Shown in pieces: positions 48,701 through 61,700 of a stretch of DNA of 64,000 bases. A program made the translations under genes and the position numbers. How positions within the stretch are numbered: position 1 is the stretch's first letter; each line of letters starts with the position of its first letter. The notes beneath the pieces were generated by a model that worked only from the letters and a program-made list of their open reading frames with translations, had not been told where the DNA came from and searched no databases. This DNA comes from Centroberyx gerrardi (lineage: Eukaryota; Chordata; Actinopteri; Beryciformes; Berycidae), in the NCBI RefSeq assembly GCF_048128805.1, contig NC_136019.1, positions 11,642,905 to 11,706,904 of the forward strand, given 5' to 3'.

Positions 48701-51700
48701 TGATCCTGTTGTGGATGCTATGGATTGTGTTGGTGTTGCTGTGGATTCTGTTGTTGTTGATTTTATTGTTACAGATGCTGTAGTTTGTCCTGGAGTTGTT
48801 GATTGTGCAACTGTGGTTTGTGTTGGTGTTTCCTCTGTTCTTCTTGTAGCTGTAGTTTCTATTGGCATTGCCACCGTTGGTGTAGTTTGTGTTGGTGTTA
48901 AGATAGACATTGTTGCCACAGATCCAGAATTTCGTAATAGTGTTGTTGTGGATTCTGTCACTACAGATGCTACAGTTCTGGCCGGTGTTGTGGTGTCATT
49001 TGTAGATGCTAAAGTTTCTGTTGGTGTTGTGGTGGATTCTGTCACTACAGATATTGTTTCAGTTGGTGTTGTGGTGAATCCTGTTGTCATGGATAGTGTA
49101 GTTTGTGTTGGTATTGTGGTTGATCCTGTTGTGGATGCTATGGATTGTGTTGGTGTTGCTGTGGATTCTGTTGTTGCTGATTTTATTGTTCCAGATGCTG
49201 TAGTTTGTCCTGGAGTTGTTGACTGTGTTGTTGCAACTGTGGTTTGTGTTGGTGTTTCCTCTGTTCTTCTTGTAGCTGTAGTTTCTATTGGCATTGCCAC
49301 CGTTGGTGTAGTGGTGTCATTTGTAGATGCTAAAGTTTCTGTTGGTGTTGTGGTGGAGGATGTAGTTTGTGATAGAGTTGAAATGTACTGAGTTGTTGCA
49401 GATCCTGTGGCCTCTACTGGTGGTGCAGTGAGTTCTGTTGTTGCAGATGCTGTAGTTTGTCCTGGAGTTGTTGATTGTGTTATTACATTTGTTGTTTGTG
49501 TTGGTGTTGCCACGGATGGTGAGGTTTGTGTTGGTGTTAAGTTAGATAATGTTGTCATGGATCCAGTAATTTGTAATGGTGTTGTAGTGGATTTTGTTGC
49601 TACAGATGTTGTGCTTTGTGTTGCTACAGATTTTGTAGTTTCTGTTGGTGTTGTGGTGGATTCTGTCACTACAGATATTGTTTCAGTTGGTGTTGTGGTG
49701 AATCCTGTTGTCATGGATAGTGTAGTTTGTGTTGGTATTGTGGTTGATCCTGTTGTGGATGCTATGGATTGTGTTGGTGTTGCTGTGGATTCTGTTGTTG
49801 CTGATTTTATTGTTCCAGATGCTGTAGTTTGTCCTGGAGTTGTTGGCTGTGTTGTTGCAACTGTGGTTTGTGTTGGTGTTTCCTCTGTTCTTCTTGTAGC
49901 TGTAGTTTCTATTGGCATTGCCACTGTTGGTGTAGTTTGTGTTGGTGTTAAGATAGACATTGTTGCCACAGATCCAGAATTTCGTAATGGTGTTGTTGTG
50001 GATTCTGTCACTACAGATGCTATAGTTCTGGCCGGTGTTGTGGTGTCATTTGTAGATGTTGAAGTTTCTGTTGGTGTTGTGGTGGAGGATGTAGTTTGTG
50101 ATGGAGTTGAAATGTACAGAGTTGTTGCAGATCCTGTGGCCTCTACTGGGGGTGCAGTGAGTTCTGTTGTTGCAGATGCTGTAGTTTGTCCTGGAGTTGT
50201 TGACTGTGTTGTTGCAACTGTGGTTTGTGTTGGTGTTTCCTCTGTTCTTCTTGTAGCTGTAGTTTCTATTGGCATTGCCACCGTTGGTGTAGTTTGTGTT
50301 GGTGTTAAGATAGACATTGTTGCCACAGATCCAGAATTTCGTAATGGTGTTGTTGTGGATTCTGCCACTACAGATGCTATAGTTCTGGCCGGTGTTGTGG
50401 TGTCATTTGTAGATGCTGTAATTTCTGTTGGTGCTACTACAGATGGTGACATTTGCCAAGATGCTGTGGTTTGTTTCTGGGTGATTTGACTAGATTGCAA
50501 ATTTTGCACTTGAGTGACGTTTGTGGATAAGGAATTTTCACCACGAGTGGATGATTTATATTGTGGGAATGTTGTACTGTTCCTGGTGGTGGAGGAAGTA
50601 GTTTGCTGATGGAAAGTTCCTTGTGTTGTTGTGTTAAGGCCTGAGGTTGACTTTGTGTTCTCGGTGGCAGTTTCATTGTTAAGACTTGGACTACTCATGT
50701 TCTCATTTGTAAATGTTTGGTTAAGCGTTGAAGCCCTGCTTGAGCTATTCCTAACCAGTCGGGTTTTCACTGAATTCAGTGTATCTACAGTGGAAACATT
50801 TTGAGTAGAATTTGTTAAAAACATGGAATTCATGGCAGATGAATTTACAGTTGTTGCATCTGATGGATTGGAGGTTTTTGATACCTCTGAATCTGAATTA
50901 ATGGTCGCAGCAGTTAAATGTATGCTTCCATCTCTCAGTGTGCTTGTAGTGGATGAACCATTCTTTGATCCTGCTGGTACTGGGGTAAACACTGGTGTTG
51001 AACCTTTATCAGTTGAATATCCAAATGCCGAAGAGGATAAATTCAATACTGCATCAACAGAGGCTGTATTTGACTGTGTGCCAGGGAACCCAGAAACAAC
51101 TTCTGTAGCAGATGAATTCAGAGATGCACTTCTGGTTTTGAATGTGGTCACAATTGATGAATTCAGTGAAGTAACTGCATGAACTAGATTTCTTGATTTG
51201 TTGGCAGGGGTTACATTCAGATCCTCTGTGGCATTTTTCATGGATAGGTTTGTCTGTGTTTTGTTTAGGAATGTGTGCGTGGCTGTGGTTGTGACGACAG
51301 ACAGAGTTCTTGTAATTGTGGATGCTGAATTGTTGTCTCTGGCATCCAAATCCCTAGGTGTGGCTGGCCTGGCCATCACAGAAGTCTTTGTAGGTGAGTA
51401 ACTTGTGTGTGCAGTTTGTGTAGAGTTCATGGTTGTATGTGTGGGAACTTGATGCATCGATGCTGAAGGGGTGTCACTGGTTGTTGATGTATTCACCACA
51501 GTTGAATTCAGCATAGGGGAGGGCAGGGTCAGAGCTTGGGTAGAGTGAGTTTTAGTTGAGGCTGAGACTGTCGGTGCATTTGTCCCATTGGAGCTAGTAT
51601 GAGTCACTTCCCTGTCATGTTCCGCTGCAGAAGTGCTAGGTCCAACAAAACCGTCCACTGGGGTTGTCGATAGGCTTACAGATGTCGAAGACAGATTCTG

Positions 51701-52581
51701 ATCTTCGTCTGTCAAAGAACTGCTAAGGTTTACTACTGATGCCTCTGAAGCCAATTTGCCTGTGGTCATGTCAGGTGAAGAACTGGTTTGGGCAGGTGTG
51801 TGGAAAGCAGTCACAGGTGTAGAGTCAGAGCGCTCAGTGATACTGGAAGCAGTATTTCTTTCATTGGCAAAGGCTATATTCTGACTTGTCATTTTCTCTG
51901 TTGATGTTGCATTCATTTCCTGCTTTGGGTCTGATGTAAGTCCCATGAACTCAGATGTATTTGTCATGGCTGGAGCTCCTGCTGTATCTTCTTGTCTGTT
52001 AGAGCTAGATGTGGATACCCCAGTTGGAGTATTCATATCCGCCTGTGTGGTTGCAAACATTGGAGTGGTCTGTGTTTTTGGTGTCGGCGAATATTGCCCA
52101 TCAAATGATTGAACAACTTGTGTTGAAAGTGCACTGACCTCTGTCACTGCGCTTGTCGGAGAAGCCACATCTGTTGTGTTAATTTCTGGAGTCTCTGTAT
52201 GGGATGTAGCACTGAGCTGAGTTGGAATGAAAGCTGAGAGAGAGGGAAAAGTGGAAGGTTTCATATCAATTAATAATGCACAAGAACCGTCATTTATTAC
52301 AAGCATTAGCGGCAATCAATATTATGGCTAAGATATATGACTTTTTATCTTGGAAACTGGGTACAACACTGTAACTGGGCAAATTAATTGACTGTATAAT
52401 CCCTTAGGTGATTTTCTTTTTCCAGGTCCCTTTTTTTCCAGAATGTGGCAGTCTGATAAAGGCATCTGACGTCAGCTGAGGAGTGTATTTTAAGTGCAGC
52501 TATTACGTCTAGTCATGGAAAAGTCAGCATTGCGTAACCTGACTCACCCATTAGGAAGCTGAGCACAATTCCACAATTCAT
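39711..52581 (-). CDS. Giant Ser/Thr/Pro-rich mucin-like protein with one SEA domain
   Basis: Exons: 52548-52581 (start codon, signal peptide MNCGIVLSFLM), 40784-52233 (a single 11450-bp exon, open throughout), 40186-40250, 39953-40098 and a tentative last exon. All borders are GT-AG and phases agree (1, 0, 2, 1). After the signal peptide (completed by AFIPTQLSA), about 3750 residues are dominated by Thr, Ser, Pro, Ala and Gln in loose eight- to nine-residue motifs such as TPTQTTASV, typical of an O-glycosylated PTS domain. A SEA domain follows at about 3793-3895, spanning three exons, with an NGSVGVDM site close to the G-SVVV autocleavage consensus. The last exon is uncertain. 39711-39802 would add KDGVSVWLMVSGVTVALF and a 12-residue end (3928 aa total, GPI-signal-like or a short anchor). 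An alternative acceptor gives 39805-39872 with a polar end. A membrane or secreted surface mucin is inferred; no orthologue name is justified. Confidence 0.78.
40340..40709. mobile_element. Tc1-like non-autonomous element in an intron (copy B)
   Basis: Counterpart of 1174-1544: same inverted ends, TA flanks, and one base shorter. It lies in the intron between the giant exon and the first small SEA exon. Confidence 0.85.
43330..48350 (-). repeat. Higher-order repeat of about 2.7 kb inside the giant exon
   Basis: Two long, nearly identical stretches occur in tandem. The segment starting at 44073 (to about 45656) recurs at 46770 (to about 48347), an offset of about 2.7 kb; the segment at 43332-43670 recurs at 46134-46472. 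Each unit is built from diverged 8- to 9-codon Thr/Ser motifs. Copy A has only one such unit, so the array changed by one unit after or during duplication. Confidence 0.85.
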
Positions 52582-52687
52582 GGTGGCATTTCATGGGTTT
52601 GCACAGGCAGCGGGGATATCTGATCACAAAGCAGACAAAGTTAGCAATGTATTCAAGCTATCCGTCACCTGTTATTTGTAGTTACAC

Positions 52688-52750
52688 ACCATACAGATAC
52701 AATAGCATACCATACAGATACAATAGCATACCATACAGATACAACAGCAT
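52688..52750. repeat. 21-bp tandem repeat, three units (copy B)
   Basis: Three units of accatacagatacaatagc-at, the last with one substitution, lie about 110 bp upstream of the start codon of the giant mucin-like gene. Copy A has two units. Confidence 0.9.
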
Positions 52751-52769
52751 ATCGTACATTTCTTGCATA

Positions 52770-55700
52770 TTTCTTGCATATTTCCATACTTTGTGTGTCC
52801 CCCACTTTAACAAAAGGGATGAGATGATGCACTGGAGATTGCATTCTGCATTCTTCCACCCAGACTGGACAAATTGCAGCCCTATGTTATATGGCAGCTC
52901 CATCCATCCCCAGTCAGTACTTTATACATTTTTACAGGGTTTGCATAGTAGGAACAAGGTTCACCACTTGAAGGATAATGCTGGTGGTTTTTAAAGTGTG
53001 TGCTAATTGTCTAGGTTGCCCGTCTTTACATTATTCCTGGTGTTGTCTGCACCGTCAGCATAGTTGGAGATATCAGGGCTCATTTTCCTCCCTTCAGAAG
53101 AAGCTGTTTGCTGCTATGAAAAACAACTTCCACAGATTTGAAAATTGCCTATAAGCTAAATAATCCATCACAATGAGCATGGAGCCTTAATTTGGTTTTG
53201 TCAAAGTTTCATTGTCAAAGTACATTGTGTACTGTGAATCACCTAACACCCACAGGAAGAAATGTAAGTCTCCGCCAGGAAATAATACATTAATAAAACT
53301 TGTTGCCTTACTTACTAATCGTCACATCTATGTCTTTTTTTATTTAGGGCGTCTTTGATGGCCAGGACAGCAGTTAATTTCAAGCCAGGTTTGACACCGT
53401 AAAGTTTGTATGTAAAAATGCTAAAAGCCAAGTATGCACTGCAAAATGACTGTAATCTAGACATGGCCAAAAGTAAATGGTTATATAACTCTATATGACA
53501 CAAGTATTCTCGTTTAATGCATGATACATTCAAATAAACAACCAGCATTCATATCGGCTTCAATGTACATTTCCGTCACAACAAAATTACATAGCTGTAC
53601 ATTACTATCAAATTTGTATGTTAACTGGTCCTAAACAAGCTGTCTCTCTGTTGGGATCAAGAATCATTTCTGTCAAACTGACTTATGCCTGTACAGGAGA
53701 GTGGAGGGGAGTCATTTTGTGAAATTGAGAATGATTTTGAATGATTTCATATACAGTAAATGTGACAAATGTGTATTGAAGCTGGTAAATCGTGATTGTT
53801 CCATGAATAGCATGAATCATGTTATAAGACTGAATGTCTCATATGTTCCTTTACTCATTTACAAAACTGTTTGCCCCAACACCACAGTTCAAAACTTCAA
53901 TTTGGAAAACAGCTTTTAAACAGTCTGGTAGCATGTGTGGGGATAATTATATTTTACAAATATCCCTATTATCCAAACCTCATCTCTCACCTCACTTGAA
54001 CTGCTGACGTTTACGTATTGCAGTGACCATATAATATGTTTTGTGTCAGCCCCATTTGAGATAGATGCTTTCTGCTTTCATTACCCTGTCAAAGTTGTCA
54101 TTTTCCGCAACAATTACTCTCCAACATAACATCAATTAGCATGCTTTTATTTTGCTTTTCAAAATAATGTGTCTCTGGTGATGGATGTGAAAGGGTTCTT
54201 CATTTCCTTGTAGTGAAAAATTTCAGTAAACACAGTACGGGTGTGGGAAATAACCTGCTGTCTTGGGCAGAATGTTGCTATGCAGGGATGGTGAAGAGAA
54301 GTCTGCACACTGCTCTTGCAACGCCACATGGATCATTTCAGTGAACACAGTACTAATGTTTCAGACCCATCTCGTCTTTCATCAGAGTTTATCAGATACA
54401 GTTTCAGATTTTGATTAAAGACCAGACTGGTCTGAAACGTTAGTACCGTGTTCAGTAAAATAACTGATGTATTGCAAGAGCAATGTGCAGAGTTCCCTCT
54501 ACCAAGTTTGATGTTTTCCCTCGTGCATCTGCACCAAGTCTAGATGCAAATAACTACCTGCTGCTATATGTCATTAGTCAGGAAAGTGAGGTCTCCCCTT
54601 GTCCCCTTAAATATCACTATTGTTTAATTGCATTGTCAGAATCTATTTATGTCTTTCACTCTCTCCACTTTTAGTTCCCTACCTACAACATATAAAATAT
54701 GATTCAGGACAGAATAATTTCTAAAAGCCCAAAATATTATCAGAAAGTGGTTCAGGGCTTAGATGGCAATCTTCGAATGTTTATTATTTTATGGTTCTTG
54801 GTTTGAAAAAGGTTTGAGAAACCCTGATTTAGTTAAATCAAAAGTACTGTTGGGTGGCACCCAAGGAAAATGACAAAATGCATATTTGCCACAAGAGATA
54901 ATTACTATTCAGACTACTATTAATTACTATTAGCCTATAGTAATTCTCAAGAGTTTCCAGGAGGTGTGGAAGTCCCACCCCACCCTGCCAGAAAGACTAC
55001 ATTTGATTCCTGAAAATGCCAAGTCATTTGGACCGATCAAAATTTACTGTCTCTAACATGTCCTCCCAGATTTGAAAACTGATACCTGTGTCGCATGAGC
55101 CTCCGCTTTCCTGCCTCTCCCTAGTTAGACTATTGAATAAAGCAAAAACTCCCCAAATCTATTACAAGAAAACCCTCAGCGAAATGTAACTTCCAAACGA
55201 TGCAACTTAAATAAATGGCATCTCAACTGGTCTTTGAGTGGGCAGGTAAAAGAGTGCAAAGAATGTGAAGGTTGTCATTGCAAAATCCAAAAATCACTCA
55301 CCTTTCAATACCAATGAACCGTCACCTTACGCAAGTCTAGGATAGACCGATAAAGCTAGACAAAAATAAAGAAGCCCATCTTAGCCTGTCTCATCACACC
55401 AGTTTTACCTGCTGTAATCACGTCACTCCACCCTGTTCTGTGTTCTTGCTCTTAAACTCTGGTGTCTGCCTCAGCCCTTGTCGCATTCATACATGAAAAT
55501 ATCCCATCCACTAAACAACATATAGGGAATGCTCTACAGCATATGAAGGAAGAACTGTTTATTTTCTTTATTCAAAGTTAGCTAATACCATGTTTCACTA
55601 CATTCAAATGTTCATTTCGGTTTGTCAAAGAGATGCTCTGATGGTGATAGCAGTGAGCAGGAAGAGGTCCAACCTGTTCTGCAGCAATCCGTTCAGTGCC

Positions 55701-55833
55701 AGAGTTTGTTCCTAACTTGGCCAATGCCAAGGAGCCATGAGACTGCAACTTAAAAATACCCTTGAGCTAAGTTAACCATGACCTGATGCACTTGTCAATG
55801 ACTTGATTGTGGATAAATAAACAGCATTGGGTC
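52770..55833. other. Non-coding 5' flank of the block, copy B
   Basis: No gene was found. It contains the fold-back repeat at 54303-54490. A TATAAA word on the minus strand at 52921-52926 lies about 340 bp upstream of the giant gene's start codon and could serve a spliced 5' end, but support is weak. Confidence 0.5.
54303..54490. repeat. Imperfect fold-back repeat (copy B)
   Basis: Counterpart of 14230-14417, with the same two arms of about 62-65 bp around a spacer of about 60 bp. Confidence 0.75.
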
Positions 55834-58776
55834 TGTACAAGTGTCTTGTTTCTGTTGTTATTAATATTCCCATGATTGAAAACATTTCATGCTAGATTTG
55901 TGTACATAAAAAAATCTATCTAATCCCAAATCTAGAAACAAGAGAGCCAACACTCTTGTCTGATGTCCTCCAGAGACACAGCCTGTAGTTGCAATGTAGA
56001 TAATAAATAGGAGAATGTCTTTATGGACGGTTGACTACCCAGGGCAAGTTGTCAAATTCTGTTAAAGATAGAAATAACAAATATGAATATTGTTTTGAGG
56101 TCAAATGTTCCATTAATTGAATACTTTAATTATACCTCTACTCTAAATTGCAGCAACTCAGGTAACAAACAACAACACAAGATAGGAATGACAAATATGG
56201 ATTTCGTTTTCCAAAAACTAATAATTTAATTACACCTTTACTCCAAACTGCAGCAATGCAGATATTCTAGAATATGTGACTGGACAAGTATCGTTTAATC
56301 ATATGAGGCTTTATGTGACTGACGCATCAAGCTAGATTTGATTATACTTCTGTGCCAAGTTTCATCAAACAACAATAGCTGACTGTTTCTAAGCATGTGC
56401 GTTGATCTAACCTTGACTGACAGGGCAGTGTTGGCACATCAAGGATTAGCTGGAAATCATTTTCAGTATGTGTAATGTAGATAACTATCGTATTTACATG
56501 ACTCAGATTGGCCTTCCTGTAAACGGAGCACAAGATTTAGAGAATGAGGAACCTAACCACACTGTCCTACCCAACACATCTCACTACCTGAGCCCGAGCC
56601 CCACCCTACCTCACCACATTTTTCTCATTCAGCTGAAGACACTATCCGTGCTATCACTTCATCTGTGCCTACCCACGTAGGTGACACGTCGTCCAGCACA
56701 GTCACAATGGTTGAAGCAGCCATGCCTTGGATCAAACTTTGAGCTTTTTGTCTGGAAGTGAGACATTTTAAAGTTTTAACTTGTGAGTCATTCCATGTCA
56801 AATCATCATGATGCCATGACACCCACCACCTCTGATTGCTCTGAAAGGGTTCCTGTAGTTACAAACCAATGACACAGGTTTTTCTGTGACATAATTTTTT
56901 TTATTTTGAACTTAGAGAAATTAAGCTAACTGACTGCACCCAAATTGGACATTTTAATTGGGAAGGATTCATATAATAGTGAATATGGTATCCAACATAC
57001 GATTTGGACCAAAGTCATTCTTGTTAATGATTCAGATATGAGTCCAAATAAATTGTCATAATCAACCCACATATCCCCCCAACCCCATGTCAATCCCACC
57101 CCAACAGACAGTGTAACATCAGTTCTCCATGTTTGAAAAGTGGCATGAAGCTGGGCCTTACATGTTTTGCTTCTTCATACTATCTGATGTATTCTCAGTG
57201 AATATGGTGATGTTTTTATTTTTCCCCTGTGCAGATTAATGAGATATTAAGTTGTCATTTCATCTTCGTGTGATAATACTAGGTTCTAACGACCAGATGG
57301 TTCTATTCCTGTTATTTAGTAAAAAAGTGAGAAGCAGAAATTTTTTTTTAATTTAAAGCTTTACCTTTAACTGATAATGATTTAGACATGTAGATTTAAG
57401 AAGTAATGTTAGAGAATTTATTTGTCAACCGTCAAAGCAACATTTCAAACAGATTATCATTTAGTAGCCTCACTAGTCAGGCATTAAGGATTCATGTCAT
57501 TGTCACTTTTGGACATATCAGCAGGGCATGTTGGACACAGCTTGTTTCCAGGGATGACAGTGACATTTAACATGTCTTGTAATTCTTAGCCACATCTTAG
57601 ACTAATTTCTCTGGGTGATCTTTTTGCTTGTTTCTTATGTTTGTTAAACATAAGATCACAACAGTTTGTGTGAAATTTGGGCTAGGAAGCCAATATGTTT
57701 AGCTCATGATGAAAACAAATTGTGTGGTCATCTTCACATGCTGACCCAATCCTTCATGACAGCAATTTGGTTTGTTCATCTCCAAGCAAACTCAAATGCT
57801 ACCTCCAATAAATGACAGCTCTCTGAGAGGGCTATATACCGTACAGAACAATCTCAGATGGTGTCGAAAGTCACTTTTCTGTATTTTTTTTTGTACAATT
57901 GTAATTTTACTTTGTATCTATTCAATATTCTAATCCTGATTATTTCACATTTAACTGGTAAATTGCTATTTTTATTTATTTTTAGGACCTGATTGCTCTG
58001 TTTTGTGTGTCCCATGGAGGGATGGTGGAAGGGGGATGGGGGGCGAAATATAATCTTTTTTTGTATGCTCTTATGTATGTAATCACCCCCTTAAAGGGAA
58101 TAAAAAACACTTAATTACAAAAAAAGAAAACGATATTGTAGAACCTCTTTAACTAAAATAAATTATTTTGAACAGAATGTACATGTGCCAAATAAACATA
58201 CTAGAGGCTACTTAATGTATAACAGTTAGAAACATAATAATCTGCCATTTCATTATACATAGGACCAAAAAACCTGGGGGGGACGTTAACAGGTTTAGTG
58301 TCATTGTCTGTATGTTTGTTATGATTTATGCATTCTTAAATTGTCACTAAATGTGTTTGTATCAATGATAACTACATTTCCCATGACCACGCTAGTTCAT
58401 CAGTATGGGAGCCTGTGTGTCCAAATGTGATAGTTGCGTGCACTGTTTGTTCTAACCGTTCTTAAAGGAGACGCAACTTATACAGGCCTTACCTCGGCCA
58501 AAGGAAATTTCAGGTTTGCTATAGCTTTAAGAAAGACCGTAAATATTGCTGAATCTTTATAACGTAAACATTTCTTATAAAACGTAACTTTTTTATTTAA
58601 AATGCTGGTAAATGTAAGGTTTGCGCGGAGATGGACAGTTTAATATTGACCTAGCTGGTCCACCAGGGCCTTACTACGTTGCTCATAACGTTAATTTTCC
58701 TATTTTGTCTCGACTGTATTAATATTACAAACTTAACTAATTACCAAACTCAGTGAAAGGCGTAGCAAAGAGGGGC
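55834..58776. other. Intergenic region upstream of zfp91
   Basis: No gene was found. Two diverged copies of a segment of about 90 bp ending in aa(a/c)tgcagcaa sit at roughly 56063-56155 and 56180-56262. The segment 56527-56634 is the one found misplaced at 15772-15879 in copy A. Around 57.9-58.1 kb an AT-rich tail with gggaataaaaaac may be a retrotransposon end. The zfp91 promoter should lie close to 58.4-58.77 kb; no clear TATA box was seen. Confidence 0.5.
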
Positions 58777-61700
58777 ATGGACTCGGGGGAAGACGAGTTT
58801 CCCGGCTCCAGTCCTGGGACAGGGACTAGCAGAGACACTGGGGTTTGTCCAGCGGAGGCCGCAAAACCATCCCCGATCTCGAGTGAAACGTCAGCCGGGA
58901 GGAGAGGGACTAAGAGGCGGGTGAAAGCTGGAGTAAACTCCCCGGGCTCCACTGACGCTGGGTCTGGTACCGGGGGTCCTGGACGTGTTTTGCGAGCCCG
59001 GACAGCCCGGGGAACTGTGGCTGACAGGACTAGCAAGTCCAAGAATGACTCTGGCCAGAGGAAACCTGAAAATGTCCACCGTCGCCGTGGGAGACCCGCC
59101 GGACCACGCTCCAAAAACACAGATGCCATGGAGTAAGTGCATGCACAGGCACGTGTTGCTGCCCTTTACTGTTCATAAGTATCACAACGAGATACAGTAT
59201 TTGTTACATGCTGGTTAGAAGCAAGCACTCATCATTACTGGGTGTCAGTGCGATTGCAGTAGGAGGCTTGGAGCTGTAATTGTAGGAAGTGTCTTGTATC
59301 GCTGAGGGTTCTTAAAGCTATAGGTTAACCAAAACACTGAGTTCAATACATGTGTTTTCGTGCCTGTGTTCTTGTTATAATATTCTTGTACATAGTCATA
59401 GGGTACTGCATAAACTGTGTAACATTGTCATATACTACAGTAGATTTATTTTGCTTTGCACCTGGCTATCACTTACTGTAGACCTTTTTTCTCACACAGT
59501 GATGCGAAAAAGAAATCCACAGCCAAAAAAGGTAAAAAGACACCCATTTTATACAGTGTCACTTTGAGTCTGTCTCACCCTATGGGGAGGAGACCTCTGC
59601 TGGTAATTAATTACACTTGTCAATTAATACGTGGCCATACTGTCTACCTCAGCATCCTTGCACACTCTTGGACCAAAGCTGTCCAAGTCTAGAAAGGGCC
59701 AACAGGGAGCCTCGACCCGAGCGCCTCGCTCCGCACCAGCACCGGTGTGCAAGACTGAACCAGAGACGGAGGCTGCATCATGTGGTAGGAGAAAGTTGAC
59801 ATTCATACATTCATCAGCTTAATATGTAATCTACCTAACCTGTCTAGACTGCAAATGCCCCGAAATGACTTGGCAAAATGTTAAATGGAGACAATCATGT
59901 CAAAATGAGGTGACAAATCATTACCTGTTTTTTTCAGGAGTGGAAAAAGGAACTTCTAAAGGAAGCAATGAGAAGTGAGTGATATTGAACTTATCAAAGC
60001 ACTAGCAGAAGAAATTTTTGACTTTTGTTTAATTTGCCATTGTGAATTTCATTGTGGCTAATATTCTGTTGTTGATGTCCATGTTAGTATTGCAGATGAG
60101 GAGCCTCTTGACGAGGACCCTCCATTCAGAGACAACCCAAATTATCTCATCGATAAACCTGAGGCAAAGAAGTACGCTGACTTGACTGCCTTTCCATTAT
60201 GAATATTAGTCTGTTATTATGTGAAAATACTTTGGAGTTGAAGCATCATAATGAGAAAACCAGTATGATGAATGTGATATATTAATGTTCATTTCAAAAG
60301 TAATTTATGCTTTATCTCCCTCTCTCAACTCTTTAGGGAGAAATCAAGGCGACGTCCGACGTTAAAGCAGAAGGAGGACAAGAAGGAGAAGGAGTCAGAA
60401 AAGGAGGATGAGGAAAATGAGATTAAAAAAGAGGAATCGCCAAAGATGGCTGTAAAGATGGAAGTTGAAATGGAAATGGGAGACGATGAAGTGGGAGATG
60501 ATGTAGAGCCACCCAGGAAGTAAGTGAAGTATGGGTGGGTGACTATTTAGTTGAAAGAAGGCATAGAAGGACTGAGGGCTGAATGCAAGTTTAGAAAGAG
60601 GGACGAATGTATGAACTGTTAAACAATGTTAAGTCCATACTAAGCTGTTGAATTTGTTTTCATCTTAGGAGAGGAAGGCGACGAAAAGATGAAAAGCTGC
60701 CCAAACGAAGGTAATGAGAAGGCTGCAATGTTAGACCTTCTAGTTATATTATATATTGTTAACAAGTATTACTTGAATACAACATGTTTATTACATGAAT
60801 TTCCTCTTTTCCGTGCTCATAGGAAGAAGCCCCCAGTGCAGTATGTCCGCTGTGAGATGGAGGGCTGTGGTACTATCTTAGCCCACCCACGCTACCTCCA
60901 GGTCTGCCATCCTGTCAGCTGTAACCATGACAACCCCAATTCCTATAAATATTTTTAAAGCCACTATCTGTAATTTGACACGGTACAATGGCTACAGTAT
61001 CAGCTTACACTGAGGTGCAAAACATCAGAAGGTCGGTGTGTTGATTATAGGATGTGGAAGGAAAGCCAGTGCTGTTAATGTTTTAAATAGCAGTGTTATT
61101 TCAGTGCACACCAATTTGGCTGCAGCAGTTTCACCAGTAAAGGATTCTGACTTTCATTGTACCTTTAACCAATTTGCTTCTTCTTTCTCCCCCATCTCTT
61201 TATTTCAGCACCATATAAAATACCAGCACTTGCTGAAAAAGAAGTATGTGTGTAGTCACCCCTCGTGTGGTCGCCTGTTTCGTCTGCAGAAGCAGCTGCT
61301 GCGCCATGCTAAGCACCACACAGGTGACGCCATGGCACACTTGTCTATTTACACAGACTTTGCATTGGCACCATACGGTGTATTTGTTTGCATTTCATTA
61401 GGCAAGTAATGTTACCACTTCCGAGGCTGTTGAAATGCCTGGCAGGGCAAATCAAGGTCAACTTAATTAATTCAAACAATTTTGCAAGATATTATTTGCC
61501 AGTCTAATGAGCTTAACACCACTACTATCTATATATCCCTTTCTGTATTCTGTCGTCTAATTCTTGTCTATTTCTGTTTGTCATCTGTCTTTCAGATCAG
61601 AGGGACTTTATTTGTGAGTACTGTGCCCGCGCCTTCAAGAGCTCCCATAACCTGGCTGTGCACAGGATGATCCACACAGGAGAGAAGCCAATACAGTGAG

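Larger units (their letters stand above)
39195..55833. repeat. Segmental duplication, copy B
   Basis: Partner of 1-15750. The left boundary cannot be fixed because copy A starts at the window edge. The right boundary follows gcattgggtc, after which unique sequence continues to zfp91 without any mosaic junction. This makes copy B the likelier ancestral arrangement. Confidence 0.88.

Noticed and set aside
53315-53919. Short frames of 72-78 codons conserved in both block copies (also 13239-13846)
   Set aside because: Conservation between copies reflects recent duplication, not selection; no domain, signal peptide or splice support.
60689-60958. Separate small gene from a frame running through zfp91 exons 7-8
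   Set aside because: The frame is intron sequence between two good exons and ends soon after the exon 8 donor; conserved Zfp91 text requires splicing.
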